A stretch of 64,000 bases of DNA from Rhabdophis nuchalis (GCA_039707465.1 CM077648.1:72125619-72189618), one strand, 5' to 3'; shown: positions 1 to 8,535, counted from the first letter of the stretch. Program-made: numbers and translations. Notes: generated by a model from the letters alone, not told the origin.

Positions 1-137
1 AGGTAGATAGGTAGAGGAATAGAGAAAGAGGGGGAAATATAGTAGGTAGGTAGGTAGATAGAGGGAGAAAGAAAGAAATACAGTAGGTAGGTAGGTAGAG
101 GGATAGATAGATAGGGAGAAATACAGTAGGTAGGTAG
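1..137. repeat. TAGG/GATA minisatellite
   Basis: Interspersed GGTA and GATA tetranucleotides with recurring GAGAAATACAG spacers. The same pattern fills 3318-4378, and both tracts run into the same Helitron 3-prime end, so this is probably the interior of the upstream tandem Helitron copy, cut by the window edge. Confidence 0.85.
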
Positions 138-249
138 GTTGGGCCTTATATGATGGTTGTGTGTATGTGTGCAGGTGTAGATCTACACACAGATTGGTTG
201 GCCATTTAACCAGACTGGGCCACAGCAACGCGTGGCCGGGTATAGCTAG
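138..249 (+). mobile_element. Helitron 3-prime terminus, upstream tandem copy
   Basis: The segment is repeated with few changes at 4380-4490. It ends in a short hairpin (GGCCA...TGGCC), then CCGGGTATAG and CTAG. A hairpin followed by CTRR is the known terminus of Helitron rolling-circle transposons. The next base begins a TCTATATAA-type Helitron 5-prime start, so two elements abut. No Rep/helicase gene is present. Confidence 0.7.
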
Positions 250-613
250 TCTATATAAATAAAAATGTAAAATAGTTTGTACGAATCCACTAATCTCAAA
301 AACTACTGAACCGATCTGCCTCAAATTTTGACACAATGTTGCCAAGGACTTCCGATAATAGAATACCTACTCATTTTGTGCCTAGCACACATGTATCATG
401 TGCAAGGTACACACATGTAAAATGTACCCACTGATCAGGTTTTCACCTCCGTGTAGCCCCGCCCACCAGGCATTTCCAATAGTCATTTCCTCAGGAATAC
501 TGTATGGAGGCCTAAAAGGGCCAAAAGAAGGCACTGAGATAGCAAACTCCCAGGTGGCCCATAGAGAGAGAGAGACGGAGAAATACAGTTTAATAAAAGA
601 GGGACTAGGAGAG

Positions 614-2711
614 GGAGATCGTTTCCGGCTTCGGACGCGGACGGACGTGGATTCTCACGTCCACCGCTGTGTTGCCTCAGCTGCGCCCTTGGGCGCGGGG
701 GGGGGAGGTTTAAAATCCCCCCTCTGCATGGGCGGCTTGCGGAGATGGCCCCCATCTCGACGGCGGTTGGGGGGGCTGATCCCGCTTCGCTCTAGGGGCT
801 GGGGAACTTTTGCGGGGGGAGCTTCCCCTTCGCTGAAGACACTGGAACATGGAGGATGTTAGAAAGAGCTGAAACTCCGGGGCTGAATGGCTGCGCCGAG
901 TCTCCGGATTAAAAAATAATGGTATGTGCCTTATTTGGACTTTTTTAAAATTCAATTTGATGGAAAGAGAAGATAGGGGGGAGTTGGAAACAACCCCCCT
1001 GGAAATAAAGCGGCATTGGATAAGAGTCCCGCGCTGCGGAGAGAGTGAAAGTGGCTTCCGTCGGATTTATTGAAAAAGGAAGTCTCTTGTTAACCAAGGG
1101 ATTTGCTGTTAAACAATGTATCCTGAGCCTTGCTACATTTTAAATTGACTGTTTGTACTTTTGCTTTCTCCACCCTGCCGGCAAGGCGGAAAGATGGCGT
1201 TCTCTTTGTTCTCAGGATGGAACTTTTTCTTTTTGAAAATAAGCATTCCTCTATTTCAACAAAGCTAAACTAATTTCAAAATATATAAGAAAAGGACCTC
1301 CTCTGGTGTCTCCTGGTGTTCTCTCCTTTTGTGAAACTTTCTGCTTTGTTTGGAAATTTTTTTTCTTTTTTTCCCTTTTCTCTCTGGACGTTGTAAACTC
1401 AATTTGAACTTCAGCTGCATTTGTCTCGGACTTCACAGACTGCCCACCCAACAGCGCCATCTTTTCTTCCCTTTCTTCTTCTCTACGCATTAACACCTAA
1501 AACTTTAATTATGGCATCGAGGAAACCTCCATCTGGGAAACCAAGTTTTGCTCCAGCATCTACAAAACCCAGTCCATCCTCACAACTAAAGATTTCAGCT
1601 TTGTTACAGAAGGAAGTAGAAGCAGAGGTTCCTAAGTCACCAAGCCCTCAGCCATTAAATGTAGAGGAGATGTTTCAAAGGATAATGAATGAAATGCAAC
1701 AAATCCGGAAAGACAATTTAAGCACAAGATTGGAATTATTGGAGGCGCAAAGAGAAATAACAAATAATAAACAAAAAATTGTGGGGCTGGAAGGGGGGGC
1801 GGTTGAGATGAAGGAAGAGATAAAAGACTTTAAGAAAGAACTTACAGACATTACTGGTCAAATGTCTAAAATTGATTTTGAACGCATGTCTTTCTTTTTA
1901 AGATTTCAGAATGTTCCAGAATTACCGAATGAGAATCTGAGAGAGTTGATGGCTACTATGTTAGCGGATTATATTAAGAAAGATAAGGAATTTATTTGGG
2001 GGGACATTAATTTGATTTATAGAATTAATTCAGCATTTGCCAGAATAAATGAGGTACCCAGAGAGATACATATTAAATTTATAAGAAGGTCAACGAGAGA
2101 AGAGATACTGAGAGCGCAAAGAGGGGGCACTTTGATGTATCAGCAAAACGAGGTGGCCATATTGAAGCAGATCCCAAAGAAAATAAGAGATATAAGAAGG
2201 AATTATTCCTTCTTAACTAAAAAATTATTCAAAAAGGGGGTGTGGTTCAAGTGGTTGATGCCTGAAGGGATGCTGGTATTCTGGGAGGGAGGAAGAGTTA
2301 GAATCAAAACAGTTGAAGAGGCGCATAATTTTCTTAAAAAACACTCCTCAATCCTGGATGATGATGAGATGGGAACGGGAGGGGCCATGGGTCCGCCTGC
2401 TGGTGGGGGGGAGGAGGAAGAGACTATAGCAAAGAGGCTCAGATCGCAAAAATAATTTGTTATATTTATTTTTGATAGTAATTCCTGTACAGTTGTCAAT
2501 ATCAAAGTAACTGAATGTATAAAATAATATGAAAATTTATGATTTTAAAATGTATGTACCCCTTCCCTTTAATAATTTTTTTCTAATTGAATATGTATGA
2601 AGACTCGGAGGTGGTCATCAAACCCGTTGTGGATGCTCTAAATATTATCAACTACCTTACCTACCCCTTTCCTAATATAAATTGTTAAAACCAATAAAAC
2701 TTTTTACAAAC
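614..2711 (+). mobile_element. ORF1-only L1-type LINE (HAL1-like), complete
   Basis: The element is bounded by a 19-bp target duplication (595-613 and 2712-2730, AAAAGAGGG-A/G-CTAGGAGAG, one mismatch) that lies in CR1 sequence. Order: GC-rich 5-prime UTR (614-1510), ORF1 (1511-2455), then a 256-bp 3-prime UTR ending in CCAATAAAACTTTTTACAAAC. No ORF2 or EN/RT sequence lies between ORF1 and the 3-prime end. Because both ends are intact, this looks like the natural structure and not a deletion remnant. A second copy with the same plan is at 28073-30083. Confidence 0.85.
1511..2455 (+). CDS. L1 ORF1p-like RNA-binding protein
   Basis: 314 codons from the ATG at 1511. An in-frame upstream ATG at 1421 would add 30 residues of UTR-like sequence, and the second copy's ORF also starts with MAS. 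Visible parts: Ser/Pro/Lys-rich N terminus (1-50), a coiled-coil-like heptad region (about 60-130), an RRM-like segment beginning near DFERMSFFLRFQNVPE, and a basic C-terminal domain containing INSAFARINEVPREIHIKF and MPEGMLVFWEGGRVRIKT. In L1, ORF1p forms trimers and chaperones element RNA. The frame is uninterrupted, so the copy is fairly young. Confidence 0.88.
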   Translation: MASRKPPSGKPSFAPASTKPSPSSQLKISALLQKEVEAEVPKSPSPQPLNVEEMFQRIMNEMQQIRKDNLSTRLELLEAQREITNNKQKIVGLEGGAVEMKEEIKDFKKELTDITGQMSKIDFERMSFFLRFQNVPELPNENLRELMATMLADYIKKDKEFIWGDINLIYRINSAFARINEVPREIHIKFIRRSTREEILRAQRGGTLMYQQNEVAILKQIPKKIRDIRRNYSFLTKKLFKKGVWFKWLMPEGMLVFWEGGRVRIKTVEEAHNFLKKHSSILDDDEMGTGGAMGPPAGGGEEEETIAKRLRSQK

Positions 2712-3070
2712 AAAAGAGGGGCTAGGAGAGACAGGATAGCAGCCTTCCAATATCTCAGGGGTTGCCACAAAGAAGAGGAAGTCAAGCTATTCTCCAAAGC
2801 ACCTGAGGGCAGAACAAGAAGCAATGGGTGGAAACTAATCAAGGAGAGAAGCAACTTAGAACTGAGGAGAAATTTCCTGACAGTTAGAACAATTAACCAG
2901 TGGAACAGAAGTTGCCTCCAGAAGTTGTGAATGCCCCAACACTGCAAGTCTTCAAGAAGATGTTGGATAGCCATTTGTCTGAAATGGTATAGGGCTTCCT
3001 GACTAGGCAGTGAGTTGGACTAGATGACCTCCAAAGTCCCTTCCAACTCTGCTATTGTATTATTGTATTA
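2712..3070 (+). mobile_element. CR1 LINE 3-prime end
   Basis: This encodes the conserved CR1-type C terminus (FQYLRGCHKEE, LFSKAPEGRTRSNGWKLIKE) and the typical end TTGGACTAGATGACCTCC with a TATTG-type tail. The upstream part continues at 587-613 on the other side of the ORF1-only LINE. It is a pseudogene fragment with no RT core. Confidence 0.85.
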
Positions 3071-3114
3071 CAGTAGGTATGTAGATAGGGGAATAGAGAG
3101 AGGAGAAATACAGT

Positions 3115-3317
3115 TTAATAAAAGAGGGACTAGGGGAGACAGGATAGCAGCCTTCCAATATCTCAGGGGTTGCCAAAAAGAAGAGGGAGTTAAACTATTC
3201 TCCAAAGCACCTGAGGGTAGAACAAGAAGCAATGGGTGGAAATTAATCAAGAAATTAGGAAATTTCTCCTCAGTTCTAAGGTCCCTTCCAACTCTGCTAT
3301 TGTATTATTGTATTGTA
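3115..3317 (+). mobile_element. CR1 LINE fragment, rearranged
   Basis: A second copy of the CR1 C-terminal region. It lacks the segment between AATTAATCAAGA and the 3-prime TATTG tail and carries a short inverted piece (AGGAAATTTCTCCTCAGTTC is antisense to CR1). The GAGAAATACAG spacer precedes it, so it has been duplicated together with the surrounding minisatellite. Confidence 0.75.
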
Positions 3318-4378
3318 GTAGATAGGTAGGTACGTAGGTAGGTACGTAGATAGAGGGATAGATAGGGAGAAATATGGTAGGTAGGTAGGTAGGGGGATAG
3401 ATAGATAGGGAGAAACACAGTAGGTAGGTAGGTAGGTAGAGGGAGAAAGGAAGAAATACAGTAGGTAGGTAGGTAGGTAGGTAGGTAGGTAGGTAGGTAG
3501 GTGGGTGGATAGATAGAGAGGGAGAAATACAGTAGGTAGGTAGGTAGAGGGAGTAGTAGGTAGGTAGGTAGAGGGAGAAAGGAAGAAATACAGTAGGTAG
3601 GTAGGTAGGTGGGTGGATAGATAGAGAGGGAGAAATACAGTAGGTAGGTAGGTAAGGGAATAGAGAGGGAGAAATACAGTAGGTAGCTAGGTAGATGGGA
3701 TAGATAGAGAGGGAGAATTACAGTAGGTAGGTAGGTAGATAGAGGGAGAAAGGAAGAAATACAGTAGGTAGGTAAGTAGAGGGATAGACAGAGGGAGAAA
3801 TACAGTAGGTAGGTTAGGTAGGTAGGGGGATAGATAGATAGGGAGAAATATGGGAGGGAGAGGGATAGATAGGGAGAAATACAGTAGGTAGGTAGAGGAA
3901 TAGAGATTGGAAAAAATACAGTAGGTAGTTAGGTAGAGGGATAGATAGAGAGGGGGAAATACGGTAGGTAGGTAGGTAGAGGGAGAAAGGAAGAAATACA
4001 GTGGGTAGGTAGGTAGGTGGGTAGGTGGATAGATAGAGAGGGAGAAATACAGTAGGTAGGTAGGTAGATAGAGGGTGAAAGGAAGAAATACAGTAGGTAG
4101 GTAAGTAGAGGGATAGACAGGGAGAAATACAGTAGCAGGTAGGTATCGGGATAGATAGGGAGAAATGCAGTAGGTAGATAGGTAGAGGAATAGAAAGAAA
4201 GGGAGAAATACAGTAGGTAGGTAGGTAGAAGAATAGAGAGGGAGAAATACAGTAGGTAGGTAGGTAGATAGAGGAAGAAATACAGTAGGTAGGTAGGTAG
4301 AGGGATAGATAGGGAGAAATACGGTAGGTAGGTAGGTAGAGGGATAGATAGAGAGGGAGAAATACAGTAGGTAGGTAG
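3318..4378. repeat. TAGG/GATA minisatellite, higher-order units
   Basis: About 1 kb of GGTA runs alternating with GGGATAGATAG and GGAGAAATACAG spacers, in irregular 40-60 bp higher-order units. The 260-codon minus-strand frame across it is repeat translation (Leu-Pro-Thr-Tyr cycles), not a gene. Confidence 0.92.
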
Positions 4379-4490
4379 GTTGGGGGTTATACGGTGGTTG
4401 TGTGTATGTGTGCAGGTGTAGATCTACACACCGATTGGTTGGCCATTTAACCAAACTGGGCCACAGCAATGCATGGCCGGGTATAGCTAG

Positions 4491-5202
4491 TATCTAAAAT
4501 ATTTTTCACAAGTTAAGATAGTTTCAATAACTATTTATAGAGAAAAGAGTGGAGTAATTTTATAAGAGTTATATTTTCATAGCAATAAAATCTTACATTA
4601 GTTGGATTTTCTTTAGAGAGCATGAATTACACTTTAGATTATGGGCAGATGGCAATTATAGAAATTATTCAGTCATTTTTTTAAAGTATTTATTTATGAA
4701 ATGAACTCAGTAGTCATTGAATCACTTGATCCCCACCCCCCACCCCCCAGTGGTCATTCTACATTCCATATGAATAAACTCATAAAATATTTGTCTGTTT
4801 AAACAATGCCTCAGCCAGCATATGTTCAAATTAAACCCAGAATCTACTTGAAAGCAATGCCTATTTTTAGTTTTCCTTTCAGGCAAGTTGAACATAAAAA
4901 TAATTAATTGTTTAAAGTTCCATTTAAAATGGCCCAGTTTTACAAGAGAGTTTTAAATGAAAACCAAGACTAAGATGGTGGCTACATTATAGCCAGAATT
5001 AGTGGCCATTTCATCTCCCATTCCAGAACCAGGAAAATATTAATAGGATGGTGTTGACGCAGTTTTCCACAGTGAACTAACTGGCCTCTATTGGAACAAA
5101 ATGCTCTTTAGATAACCTTGTGGTTGGATCCAGCACATTTTTTAATTTTTCTGATTCTAGTTTTCAACTATACAAAGATTATCACTAGGAACATACAACA
5201 TC
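4491..5202. other. Unique AT-rich DNA, no gene seen
   Basis: No coding frame, TIR, LTR or recognisable LINE/SINE. There is only a short C-rich run near 4731-4748. Confidence 0.6.
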
Positions 5203-5377
5203 CTGATTGGTAGATGAAATTGATGTTTGTTGAGGATAATTGGTGATGGTGTCAGTTTTTGTGGCTGGGACTCGTTTAATGGCCAGAGCTATTTTCCAGA
5301 TTAAACGAGTCCCAGCCACAAAAACTGACACCATCACCAATTATCCTCAACAAACATCAACTCCATCTACCAATCAG
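5203..5377. repeat. Inverted repeat from PLE coding DNA
   Basis: Arms at about 5203-5278 and 5301-5377 are near-perfect reverse complements with a spacer of about 22 nt. The right arm is the C-terminal coding region of the PLE that continues to 5509. The left arm is an inverted copy of the same sequence. Confidence 0.88.
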
Positions 5378-5509
5378 TATGTGACAAATCAGCCAACCAA
5401 TCCGTTTAAAGCAGCAGAGCCAGCATTCCAACCCCCCCCACCTCTACTTATAGAAAAACTGCCACTTCGATCACAGTTTACTCGCAAGAAAACAAAGGCA
5501 CCAGCCTGA
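5301..5509 (+). pseudogene. Penelope-like element, C-terminal coding fragment
   Basis: The open frame ends at TGA 5507-5509. It is rich in Pro, Gln and Asn, like the low-complexity tail of the larger PLE ORF at 40172-41854, and ends in Lys-Ala-Pro-Ala as that ORF ends in Glu-Ala-Pro-Ala. RT and endonuclease parts are missing. The stop codon lies inside the hammerhead core that begins at 5506. Confidence 0.7.
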
Positions 5510-5553
5510 TGATGACGGGTGTGATCCCGTTGAAACGTTGCAAAAACACTTTT
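5494..5553 (+). ncRNA. PLE-associated hammerhead ribozyme
   Basis: 60-nt fold: outer stem I AAAGG (5494-5498) with CUUUU (5549-5553); internal loop CACCA against AAAAACA; inner stem GC/GC; CUGAUGA (5506-5512); one extra U (5513); stem II GACGGG/CCCGUU with loop UGUGAU; GAAAC (5532-5536); GUU cleavage triplet (5537-5539). Stem III is only AC/GU with no loop. Hammerheads in PLE terminal repeats are established, including forms with almost no stem III that act as dimers. The extra U departs from the canonical core, so activity is inferred. Confidence 0.8.
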
Positions 5554-5643
5554 AATTTTACACGGGAAAAGACCCGAATAAACCAAAACCTACATACCTA
5601 TACCCGTGAAAATCTATGGAAACAAATATATATGTATATGTAT

Positions 5644-5676
<33 letters not shown>

Positions 5677-5712
5677 CACGGGAAAACACTCGAAGACAGC
5701 AATACCAGCAGA
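5554..5712 (+). mobile_element. PLE terminal-repeat (pLTR) remainder
   Basis: Downstream of the ribozyme come ACACGGGAAAAGACCCGAA (a CGGG/CCCG hairpin) and TACCCGTGAAAATCTA, the conserved distal end of these PLE repeats. An alternating TA/CA run follows, then a second short pLTR piece (ACACGGGAAAACAC...) near 5676-5712. Confidence 0.75.
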
Positions 5713-5954
<242 letters not shown>

Positions 5955-5955
<1 letters not shown>

Positions 5956-5966
5956 GATAGATAGAT

Positions 5967-6033
<67 letters not shown>
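5955..6033. repeat. (GATA)n microsatellite
   Basis: GATA repeats replace the usual CA/TA run at the end of the preceding unit's CTAACA tail. Confidence 0.95.
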
Positions 6034-6035
<2 letters not shown>

Positions 6036-6203
6036 ATTGTTTTCACAACTTCCTGTAAGGGCCCCATTAAGGGAGGAGACATACAATTATCTATACTAAA
6101 TACTCCTGTCTTAGCTGATGAAATGGGTAGAACCAATTAGGCTGAATTGCTAGGCTTCTGCCTTGAATGCATTGCAGCCCCGGTTCGAATCCCAGTGGAG
6201 TGT

Positions 6204-6250
6204 GGCCAACTGATGAGAGCTAATAAGCTCGAAATAGATCTATCTTGGTC
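6204..6250 (+). ncRNA. Type-I hammerhead ribozyme, unit 1
   Basis: Stem I GGCCAA (6204-6209) with UUGGUC (6245-6250); CUGAUGA core; stem II GAGC/GCUC with loop UAAUAA; GAAA; stem III AUAG-AU-CUAU; AUC cleavage triplet ending at 6244. Compared with units 2 and 3, the first stem-I pair changes from G-C to A-U on both strands, a compensatory change. Confidence 0.9.
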
Positions 6251-6549
6251 TCTCAAATTTAAATAAATTTATTGATCAGCACATAAAAAACTAACACACA
6301 CACACACACACACACAGATATATATATGTTAGTTTTATGAGATGATCAATAAATTAAATATCTAAAAAATTACACAACGTAATTCTTGGCTTGCTGTCTA
6401 GATGGTCTCTGGTGATGAGCCGAAAGGCAGGAAAGGAAACAGTATGTCTCCTCCCTTAATTGGGGCCTAATAATAACAGGTTGTTGTGAAACAATTACCT
6501 ATACTAATATACCCTGTCTAAGCTGATGCAATGAATAGGGGAACTGGTT

Positions 6550-6604
6550 TGGCTTAAGTGTGAGGCTTCTCGCCTTACATGCAACATAGCCCCGGTTCGA
6601 ATCC
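6550..6604 (+). promoter_or_regulatory. tRNA-like Pol III A and B boxes, unit 2
   Basis: A box TGGCTTAAGTG (6550-6560) fits TRGYNNANNNG. B box GGTTCGAATCC (6594-6604) is a perfect match. Start-to-start spacing is 44 bp, normal for an internal Pol III promoter. It lies just upstream of the hammerhead at 6618. The surrounding sequence does not close a full tRNA cloverleaf, so it is a tRNA-derived promoter and not a tRNA gene. Confidence 0.8.
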
Positions 6605-6617
6605 CAGTAAGGGGTAT

Positions 6618-6664
6618 GGCCAGCTGATGAAAGCTAATAAGCTCGAAATAGATCTATCCTGGTC
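6618..6664 (+). ncRNA. Type-I hammerhead ribozyme, unit 2
   Basis: Stem I GGCCAG/CUGGUC, CUGAUGA, GAAA, palindromic AUAGAUCUAU stem III and C17. The stem II 5-prime strand is AAGC in place of GAGC, which breaks the closing G10.1-C11.1 pair, so this copy may be impaired. Confidence 0.87.
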
Positions 6665-6895
6665 TCTTCTAATTTAATTTATTGATCAGCTCATAAAACT
6701 AACACACATATCTAAAATATTATACAACGTAATTCTTGGCTTGCTGTCTGGATGGTCTCTAGCGATGAGCCGATAGGCAGTAAGGGAAACAGTATGTCTC
6801 CTCCCTTAATTGGGGCCTAATAATAACAGGTTGTTGTGAAACAATTACCTATACTAATATACCCTGTCTAAGCTGATGCAATAGGGGAACTGGTT

Positions 6896-6950
6896 TGGCT
6901 TAAGTGTGAGGCTTCTCGCCTTACATGCAACATAGCCCCGGTTCGAAGCC
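6896..6950 (+). promoter_or_regulatory. tRNA-like Pol III A and B boxes, unit 3
   Basis: A box TGGCTTAAGTG at 6896-6906 and B box GGTTCGAAGCC (one change) at 6940-6950, with the same 44-bp spacing as unit 2. It lies 14 bp upstream of the unit-3 hammerhead. Confidence 0.78.
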
Positions 6951-6963
6951 CAGTAAGGGGTAT

Positions 6964-7010
6964 GGCCAGCTGATGAGAGCTAATAAGCTCGAAATAGATC
7001 TATCCTGGTC
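6964..7010 (+). ncRNA. Type-I hammerhead ribozyme, unit 3 (consensus form)
   Basis: Consensus copy: GGCCAG (6964-6969), CUGAUGA (6970-6976), GAGC-UAAUAA-GCUC, GAAA (6991-6994), UAG-AU-CUA with U16.1 and C17 (7004), CUGGUC (7005-7010). All invariant core positions are present and G10.1-C11.1 is paired. The 10-nt stem III is a perfect palindrome with a 2-nt loop, more suited to pairing between two ribozymes than to a monomer hairpin. Confidence 0.92.
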
Positions 7011-7093
7011 TCTTCTAATTTAATTTATAGATCAGCTCATAAAACTAACACATATATATATATGATTTTTAAGGGCTAATTAATAAATAAGAG

Positions 7094-7207
<114 letters not shown>

Positions 7208-7242
7208 AGTTTTGAGTGTCACACTCACAGACACAAGCCTGC

Positions 7243-7276
7243 CTGATGATGACAAGTGAGATCTTGTCGAAACGTT
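7243..7276 (+). ncRNA. PLE hammerhead core
   Basis: CUGAUGA (7243-7249), extra U, stem II GACAAG/CUUGUC (perfect 6 bp), loop UGAGAU, GAAAC and GUU. The inner stem I GC/GC flanks it. The outer stem I is weak (AAG/CUU). Confidence 0.72.
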
Positions 7277-7482
7277 GCAACAACTTTTCTATGCCTTATA
7301 CATGGGAAAATCCCCGAAGCCAGCTATGCCAGCATACCTACACCCGTGAAAATCTACGAAAACAAATATATACATATATATACATATATATATTTGCTTT
7401 CGTAGATTTTCACGGGTATAGGTATGCTGGTATTGCCATCCTCGGGTGTTTTCCCATGTATATAGCATGGAATTGTTATTGC

Positions 7483-7516
7483 AACATTTCGGCAAGATCT
7501 CACTTGCCATCCTCAG
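7483..7516 (-). ncRNA. PLE hammerhead core, minus strand
   Basis: Read on the minus strand: CUGAGGA, U, stem II GGCAAG/CUUGCC, loop UGAGAU, GAAAU, GUU. The A-U to G-C change in stem II relative to 7243-7276 is compensatory. GAAAU in place of GAAAC changes C15.2 but still allows a U-G pair. Confidence 0.7.
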
Positions 7517-7991
7517 GCTTCGGTCTGTTATTGCGAAGGCGTCGCCCTTCCTTAAATCTTGGTGGGGTGTGTGTGGAGTGCTGACTATTGTTGTGAGTGG
7601 GTTGATTGGCTGTACAGCTGTATCATGATTGGTAGATTGATGCTGATTGGTCTTATTTGTATGTTTCTCCTTATTTTGAATTTCAACGGCTTGGGTGGAG
7701 GGTGGGGATCGTCTGTTGGTCAGTGCTGGTTTCCAGATGTCTGGTAGGCGGGAGGTGTCGTCACGTTTGTTCATATTGTTAGGTATTGAAATAGAGAAGC
7801 AACCTAACAATATGAACAAACGTGACGACACCTCCCACCTACCAGACATCTGGAAACCAGCACTGACCAACAGACGATCCCCACCCTCCACCCAAGCCGT
7901 TGAAATTCAAAATAAGGAGAAACATACAAATAAGACCAATCAGCATCAATCTACCAATCATGATACAGCTGCACAGCCAATCAACCCACTC

Positions 7992-8157
7992 ATTTATTTT
8001 TATTTTATTTTTCACATTTATATACCACCCTATCTCCCTTGCGGGACTCAGGGCGGTGCACAGGGAGTAATAAAATACTCTTAACACTAAATGCAGTAGC
8101 AATATATTAAAAAATAAATTAAATTAGAAACCCGTGCTAAAAACATAAAAAACCCTT
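7992..8157 (-). mobile_element. L2 LINE 3-prime tail, cut by LTR element
   Basis: Antisense L2 3-prime end: (TTTTA)n, then CCCTTGCGGGACTCAGGGCGGTG and the short downstream motif ending in CCCGTGCTAA. It stops exactly where the Gypsy LTR begins, so the LTR element landed in an L2 copy. The rest of that copy is not found on the other side. Confidence 0.85.
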
Positions 8158-8535
8158 TGTCAGGCTTGCTTCTTCCATTATCCAAGAAAGACCACACTTA
8201 AGCACATCTCATATGATTAAGGTTACTTTTACTGAATAAGAAAGGACAGCAGCGAAAGTTAAGCCAGGAATGGCTACTTTAGGCGCGAAGCGTACATATC
8301 AAAGCATAAGCCAACCCCAATAACCCATGACCCCCACAGTAGTGTCCAATGCAATATCATCCACGATGTCAAATGGGTAACACGTCCAGAGTGGTCATCA
8401 GAATGGAATGTGATACCGTTGGGTCTAGCGATATCCCCACCTAGCTCCATCTTCCTCCAGTACACATAATAAACACCATCCCCCACCCTCCCCGTTTCCA
8501 TGGCAGCCAAGCATGCAGCAAAGCAAAGGCTGACA
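8158..8535 (-). mobile_element. 3-prime LTR of chromodomain Gypsy element
   Basis: A 378-bp sequence with TGTCAG/CTGACA inverted termini (8158-8163 and 8530-8535). On the coding strand it follows a purine-rich GGAGGAGGGCCGGA tract (polypurine tract) about 100 bp after the chromodomain frame ends. I found no second copy to the right of the gag region, so the 5-prime LTR is missing. Confidence 0.8.

Larger units (their letters stand above)
250..4490 (+). mobile_element. Non-autonomous Helitron with minisatellite and nested LINEs
   Basis: It starts with TCTATATAAATAAAAATG directly after the preceding CTAG and ends at 4487-4490 with hairpin plus CTAG followed by T. The 5-prime part holds an AT-rich block (250-400) of the kind seen in non-autonomous Helitrons. 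Inside lie CR1 fragments, a complete ORF1-only LINE (614-2711) and about 1 kb of TAGG/GATA minisatellite. It has no RepHel ORF, so it would depend on an autonomous partner. The tandem arrangement fits rolling-circle transposition. The superfamily call rests on termini only. Confidence 0.62.
6034..7055 (+). mobile_element. Tandem array of three tRNA-promoter/hammerhead units
   Basis: Three head-to-tail copies, each with a body (CTCCTCCCTTAATTGGGGCC, then GTTGTGAAACAATTACC), a tRNA-like A/B-box region, a 47-nt hammerhead starting about 14 nt after the B box, and a tail TTATTGATCAGCTCATAAAACTAACAC. Hammerheads start at 6204, 6618 and 6964, giving spacings of 414 and 346 bp; the larger one contains a CA/TA run. 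There is no ORF. The layout resembles Pol III-promoted hammerhead SINEs (schistosome Sm-alpha) and tandem retrozymes. I do not recognise it as a named amniote family. Confidence 0.85.
7216..7991. mobile_element. Inverted PLE terminal pieces with 189-bp palindrome
   Basis: 7216-7368 is a plus-strand pLTR with hammerhead. 7388-7783 is a minus-strand pLTR plus C-terminal coding DNA. 7803-7991 is a plus-strand copy of that coding DNA. Arms 7595-7783 and 7803-7991 are reverse complements around a 19-nt spacer. The plus arm encodes MNKRDDTSRLPDIWKPAL-type sequence shared with the PLE ORFs at 40172 and 54780. An L2 tail begins at 7992. Confidence 0.82.

Noticed and set aside
3318..4378. Regularly spaced repeats that might suggest a CRISPR array
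   Set aside because: The repeats are 4-bp motifs with drifting spacers in vertebrate DNA; a minisatellite.
3687..4469. 260-codon minus-strand frame rich in Tyr, Leu, Pro, Ser and Thr
   Set aside because: It is translation of the TAGG/GATA minisatellite; cyclic composition, no domain.
6406..6440. GATGAGCCGAAAGGC motif resembling a second hammerhead core
   Set aside because: GAAA follows with no room for stem II, the first core base is not C, and other copies read CGATAGG; it is only a small GCC/GGC hairpin.
6542..6612. tRNA gene call from the perfect B box
   Set aside because: The acceptor and anticodon stems do not close; it is a SINE promoter.
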